Source: Salvator merianae
Taxonomy: Eukaryota > Chordata > Lepidosauria > Squamata > Teiidae
DNA length: 64,000 nucleotides
Direction: 5' to 3'
Assembly (NCBI GenBank): GCA_003586115.2
Contig: QVOM02000049.1
Coordinates: 18,357,470 to 18,421,469, forward strand
Both the position numbers and the translations under genes were made by a program. The notes under the pieces are model-generated. The model made no database searches, was not told where the DNA came from, and saw only the letters and a list, made by a program, of their open reading frames with translations. Below are positions 58,925 to 64,000 of this stretch, piece by piece. Numbering within the stretch: position 1 is the stretch's first letter; the number at the start of each line of letters is the position of its first letter.

Positions 58925-61386
58925 AAAAGTCTGTCCCACAGATCTATTTTCCATACTGTCCGCTGTATAAACAGTTTCTGATCCAAAATAAAAGTTCACA
59001 TGAACACAACAGAACGTATGGAAAGTCCCCCAACATCTTCAACCAATGAGAGACGGTGCAAAAGAGGAAGTGGGGAGGGGGGAAGAGAGGCTTGTGGAGA
59101 GGTAAGATTAGCTACTGCATCTCAAATCCCTCCCTCTGTGTGGTTATGTTCACATCCAAGTTTTAATCTAGTCTCAGTCCACTTTCAGAATGAGAAAAAC
59201 ACATCAGCAAAGGGACTGGCAATTTTCTTTTTCCATTATCTAACTAAGTGATGAATTTTCTGAGTTACATAATGTAGAAAGAAAACAGCTTTTCCCTTTG
59301 CTGATGCGTTCTCTTACTCTGAAATTGGACTGAAGCTGGATGAAAATTTAAGTGTGAACAGAGCCTAAGTGTGTGTAGGTATACATAAAATTACATGCAA
59401 GTGATTGCACTTCTGTATGAGCTTGTAAAGCTAGCTAGCAGTTCTACGTAAAAATAAGGTTAAAGGAAGCCAATTTTATTTGTGAGATACACAGAAAGGT
59501 TTGGTGGGGAGGAAAAAGTTAAACTACTGAGAATCGGAATATCTTGGCAACCTACTACAAATCATACATCCCCTCCCCCCCATCTCTGTGGAGATATCCT
59601 GGGAAAACACTGATGCTTTTAGGAAATGTCACATTTAAGCCTATTTGCACCATGATATGAAATCCAATAAATAAATATAATATATGATATGATAGCAATA
59701 TCAATAAAACTTTCTGCAAAAAGGTCATAACATCAAACTCTGTTCAGAGAGTGGAGCCTTTCCTGAAATCTTTAGTTCCATTTCCTTCCTTTGGCGGAAG
59801 CAGATGGCTTGTGTTTTTGCTGGAACAGAATACCAGCTGACTGCTAGTTGGTGGATGTGTAAAGTTTGTGCAATTTGCACCTGGTGTTCTGGACACACTT
59901 TTTCATTCATACCTGACCTGCAAATCACACCCCATTCTTACTGCAATTTTTCCTGTGACAAACTGGGATGCTCAACACATTGTGGAAGCCTGTTGAGAGC
60001 ACACAATATCCTGATATGTCTGGCGCTTGAGTGCCTTTGCAAAGGGAATAAAGAATCCCCAGATATTTACTGGTCTGCTAGTTTCCCACTCATGACTGTT
60101 TCTTCCCCAAAGACTGGGAAAGGTCCAATTGAGAGAAGAGCAGAAATTCCCATGTTCAACATGTTTCTTTTGTAAGACTGGCCTTGGGCCCATGTTTTGG
60201 ACACGCCAGAAGAGTGGAATTTGCTTGCCCAATTTAGAGAGGCCCATTTAATAAGGAGGCATTTGGTGGCAAGAGGGTGCTTTTTCAAAACATCACTGTG
60301 GACAACACTTTCAAAGACTTCTAACAGGATGGATGGCTCATTGATAAAAAGACACATGTCATATGTGGGATGACACCTGAAGATTGCTGGTTACCACAGC
60401 AAAATTGCATACAGGACCAATGCATAAGTTTAAGGAGGGACGAAAATGGCCTTATGGCATCACTGCTGTGGGTTTACTAGACAGTGGAGGTGGCTGCAAG
60501 CAGTGTGGACTTAAAAATCGGCTGAATCCACTGCCAATTTGAAATTATCAATATGAATGAACAGAGATTGTGATATTTACCAGCAAAGCAAGCCTATACA
60601 CATTGCCAGAAAATCAAAGTTTAGAAGAGCTGTATTTCCTGATTTGGGAGAAACGTGAGAGGCTACCCAGATGGACAGGTGAGAAAGTTAGAAATTCCTG
60701 AGGGATAATCACTATCAAAGACAGCGTCTTGCTTGTTGGCTTCCTAAACATCAGCCAGTGTGGAAACAGACCATCGGATCATTTGACCCTTTCAATCCTA
60801 TACAGCTCTTCTTTCAGTGACTAGATGTAACATATAATGCTCAAATTATGTTGGATTATCTTACTGCTTGGCAAGTTGAAGAAGAAGAAAGGACAACGTG
60901 GGCGGAGCGGATCAACGAAGACCGAGAAAGGAAAGACAACAAACAAGGTGGGTGGAGAGGATCAGGGAAGAAGGAAAAAAGAAAGACGATGGAGAAGGTA
61001 AGTGGAGGGATCAAGGAAATTAGTGGAATGTCTTAGAAAACCTCTAAAGCTTTACTAAAGGAGAACATGGTGACCGTTTGTCCATAGAGTCACCAGGAAG
61101 CAAACATGACTTGACAGCAAACCACCATAAATCTTACTGCTTTTATAGTTAAAATGTATACAAAAAAAAAAAAAATCATTGCAAGGGAGGATTAAAACAT
61201 TAAAAAAATTCTATTGTTGAACTGGTCCACAAAATTTTGCTGGACCATTTTAGCTCTGTTGACTGCAGAGACTCTTATGCAGCAGGATATTAACTGAAAA
61301 GGTGACCAACAACAGCCCAGATATAAAGGTGATCAGTACTGAGACAGAGCTTATAAGCTTTTGATATGCTGTGAATATGGAAATTA
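58925..61386. other. GCNT2 intron, no recognised gene
   Basis: AT-rich with poly(A) runs. A purine-rich open frame at 60848-61036 looks like low-complexity sequence. A BovB/Sauria-type tail (TCCATAGAGTCACCAGGAAG, CAAACATGACTTGACAGCAA) lies at about 61080-61125. Confidence 0.5.
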
Positions 61387-61719
61387 CAGTAGAGTCTCGA
61401 TTATCCGTCCTTCGGTCATCCGACATTCTGGATTATCCGACGTCGCGGCTGCTTGGGGGCGTGGCTGTAGGCATTTCTGCACCCCAGACACGCCCCCAAA
61501 CATGGCAGCCACGGCGGGCAAGGAGAGAAGGGCGAGTGAAACCTCGCCCCAAAACACGCCCCCAAGCGCGGCGGCAGCGGCAGTGAGCAGGGCGAGTACC
61601 TCCAGGCCCCAAAACAAGGGCCAGAGCAAGGCTTTTCTTAGACCCTCCGGATTATCCGACGGTTTCGGCTATCCGACTATCAGCCCACCCATTTACGTCG
61701 GATAGTCGAGACTCTACTG
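61387..61719. mobile_element. Tigger/pogo-type MITE with TA duplication
   Basis: Left CAGTAGAGTCTCGATTATCC and right GGATAGTCGAGACTCTACTG are inverted ends. TA flanks both sides (61385-61386 and 61720-61721), the target duplication of Tc1/mariner elements. The GC-rich interior has no transposase. Confidence 0.9.
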
Positions 61720-61784
61720 TATTACACTCTTTCTAGCCCTCTCATCCATTTTATACCCACACTTTATTACTTTAGGAAAGGGTC

Positions 61785-61950
61785 TTAGCTCAGTAGTACA
61801 GCAAAGTCCAAAGTTCAATCCCCAACACCTTTCCAGGAGAAGGCAATGACAAATCACTTTGACATTACTGCCAAGAAAACTGCATACATATGTGTGCAAG
61901 TCACCCAAAGTCAAATGCAACTCAATGGCATATTTACCTTTATTTTATGT
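61785..61950 (+). repeat. Sauria-type SINE
   Basis: tRNA-like A box (TCTTAGCTCAGTAGTACAGC) and B box (GTTCAATCC, 61813-61821), a body with AGGCAATGACAAATCACTTT, and a tail CAAATGCAACTCAATGGCAT that resembles the BovB 3' end. Confidence 0.75.
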
Positions 61951-62284
61951 TAGTATGTTGGCAGTGTATTACATGAATCTCTTGAACTTTCTGTCCATGC
62001 TCAGTGGAATCCTTAACCATGAATGTGACTTTGCAACCAAGGATTTAAAGTGGTCATGAAACTGAGGAATTGAGCCCAAGACAAGGAGGGGAAGGGAAAA
62101 CACGTGTTTTCATTTAAAAATGACAATTTTATTAAGAAAAGGTGAATTAGTGAATTAGCACAAAATCAAAGCATCTCGGTTGCACAAGAAACAAATGCCT
62201 ATTTGTCAATAAATTATGAGAAAAGGGAAAGGGATGCTACTGTAAAATACTTTAATCAAGTAAAATATCGAGAAAGGAAGAGCT

Positions 62285-62370
62285 TATCTGTTTATATTTC
62301 TACCTATTCTATGCTCAAAGGTCTCAGGGTAGATCACAATAAAATCATTATAAAAGCAGATAAAATAGAT
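62285..62370 (-). repeat. L2-type repeat tail
   Basis: CTATTCTATGCTCAAAGGTC followed by TCAGGGTAGATCACAATAAA. Confidence 0.55.
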
Positions 62371-62384
62371 TGGCTAAATGGAGT

Positions 62385-62510
62385 GACTACACGGCAGCGA
62401 CGGCCCGTGACTTTAAGGGCGGGTGTTCGCGCATGCGCCATGGCTATTCGCTGGGCCTCCGGGCCTCCATACTGACACAGCAGGTTGCTCACGGGCAGTC
62501 GCTGCTACAT
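62385..62510. repeat. Relative of the 33.4 kb fold-back element
   Basis: GGCCCGTGACTTTAAGGGCG and GGTGTTCGCGCATGCGCCAT match one arm of the 33.4 kb hairpin. Only half of the palindrome is clear. Confidence 0.6.
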
Positions 62511-63589
62511 GGATTGGGGTGGTCAGGGGTCAGGGAATTTGCTCCTGCAGGTACAGGCAGCCCAATTATTTTGAGGAGCTCAGGTGAGGGAAGCTCTGAG
62601 ATCCATTAGCCAGGACATTCTTCAACTGTGAGTGCACCCAAATACTTGCTTTTGTCTGACCTCCACAGGTGCCAGCAGACAAGCCTGTTTCAGCCCATCG
62701 GATGGATCTTGGCATCCCTCAACAAAATGGGTTCCCAATAGGAATCAGGTTTGGCTTCTCCTTATTCTTTCCTGCTCTGTCAGTGGTTGACCTTCTGTGG
62801 AAGTTCTCTGCAAGGGCTGGAATAAAGAGCTGCTGCCAGTTTTTCCACCCACAGCCCAGACAAGTGGTAGCTTAGTCAGTGAAATGGCACCCTCAGCCAG
62901 AGCCTGGGTTGGCACTGAGCTTCCTTTCAACAGGAAGTTAAGCATAATCAATCACCTGGTCCTGGGACCTGTGCCAGCACCCCTGTTCTGCTGGTGGCTA
63001 TGTGGCCCAGTGGTCATTTCTTCAGTGCTGGCAAGCCCTGTAGGAGAAGGAGAGTCAGGGCAGAGCTAGACTTGGCATGGTGTACTCTTAATTTTGGATG
63101 GGGAAGACAGTTGTCTTTTGTAAAAAAAGGGTATAGAAGTGCATTCAGATTGAGCCTTTTTATATGCAGAATTCCTTGTATGCCCAACAGGGTCTCACTG
63201 AGGCAATGGGCTCCATTATTATTCAGCTTTCTGGTTCACACAACCCAGGTTTCAATCAGTTCTATTCTCCCTCCTGCCACCTTGATTGAGGCCACTTCCC
63301 TTTGATTAGATTTAGTCCTAAGTGGGGCTCTTTCTGCATTTGCATGTGCTGTCTGACACAGGGTGAGCCATCCTGTCCCAGAACGAGCAGCCTGGTCCAA
63401 ACTGGGATGAGTTGCCTGTGGAGAAGTACACGGATGTCCACATTCAGATCACCTCTTATGCTCCAGCCCTTGCTGCTGCCTCCAGGTAGGCCTCAGGAGC
63501 ACTGGTGAGGTTCTCAAGCCTTCAGAGTTTCTGCCCTGGCTGGTTTGGGATGGACCCACTTCTGGAGGCACTTCCTGGAATGCTGCTTA

Positions 63590-63875
63590 AAAAGGTCCTC
63601 TGTGGTATACCAGACCAAGCGGGCATGCTGCCCACACACCTCTGTGGTCTAGTTTACTGACATTGGGTCACTTGCAGACCTCTTTAAAAAGGTCTACACC
63701 TATACTGGGCTAGGGTGCCGTTGTCAGTGCCCTGGACCAGTCCATGCTTTGTCCAATGTGGATGAAGTGTGACTGGAGTGAGCCAGGCTTAGCCTAGTCT
63801 GCACTGATGTGTGGACTGCTGCCCCTTATTCTGGAATTTGTTCTAGAATAAGAGGCAGTGTGGAAAGAGCCTGGG
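63590..63875. mobile_element. hAT-like MITE, long form
   Basis: AAAAAGGTCCTCTGTGG at the left; interior TTAAAAAGGTCTACACCTAT; right CTAGAATAAGAGGCAGTGTG and GAAAGAGCCT. Diverged relative of 49.3 and 53.1 kb. The stretch 62511-63589 holds nothing I recognise. Confidence 0.4.
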
Positions 63876-64000
63876 CTGGGATACCCCAGGTTGGCTTCAT
63901 TCCAAGATGAGCCTTGTTAACCCCTGAGGTAGAGGCAGTCTGATGACTCATGCCAACACTGATGACCTGTGCTGATGTGGACACATAGACATGTATTCCA

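Noticed and set aside
60848..61036. Lys/Glu-rich frame
   Set aside because: Purine-rich low-complexity DNA in a GCNT2 intron with no conserved motif. Briefly considered as a PAK1IP1 tail but it is on the wrong strand and beyond GCNT2 exon 2.
61789..61821. tRNA gene
   Set aside because: A and B boxes are present but no cloverleaf closes; it is the head of a SINE.

Overview
This is nuclear DNA from a vertebrate, almost certainly a squamate reptile (lizard or snake). Its genes have small exons and long AT-rich introns. Its repeats are typical of squamates: CR1 and L2 LINEs, a BovB (RTE) fragment, tRNA-derived Sauria-type SINEs whose tails resemble BovB, a 5S rRNA-derived SINE, Penelope-like relics and many non-autonomous DNA transposons. 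The species cannot be named from sequence alone.

Three genes are present. (1) MAK, a ciliary serine/threonine kinase, runs on the + strand from base 1 to about 26.7 kb. The window opens inside the kinase-domain exon carrying the DFG and TDY motifs and includes every later exon to the stop at 26533. Ten exons join in one frame and give 528 codons plus stop. One is a 75-nt phase-1 cassette exon that fits the retinal exon of mammalian MAK. One intron uses a GC-AG splice pair. (2) TMEM14C, a small mitochondrial inner-membrane protein, lies on the - strand. Its four coding exons between 31068 and 35898 give a 107-residue protein, and a CpG-rich promoter with a probable untranslated first exon lies at about 38.3-38.76 kb. 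It converges tail to tail with MAK. (3) GCNT2, the I-branching N-acetylglucosaminyltransferase, is represented on the - strand by its last two exons (58690-58782 and 56525-56715). Its large alternative first exons lie beyond the right edge.

Gene order and strands match the human 6p24 block (GCNT2, TMEM14C, MAK). PAK1IP1 and C6orf52, which sit between GCNT2 and TMEM14C in human, were not recognised in the 38.8-56.5 kb interval. That interval is instead crowded with fold-back transposons sharing one terminal motif.

The main surprises are structural: a 64-bp perfect inverted repeat inside a MAK intron, a hairpin with two identical 66-bp arms at 53.4 kb, a CpG-rich fold-back element with internal tandem repeats in TMEM14C intron 1, a CR1 copy flanked by 45-bp direct repeats, hammerhead-ribozyme-like relics of Penelope elements, and a possible 30-nt in-frame microexon in MAK. 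I found no single undescribed gene system; the novelty lies in these elements and splice features.
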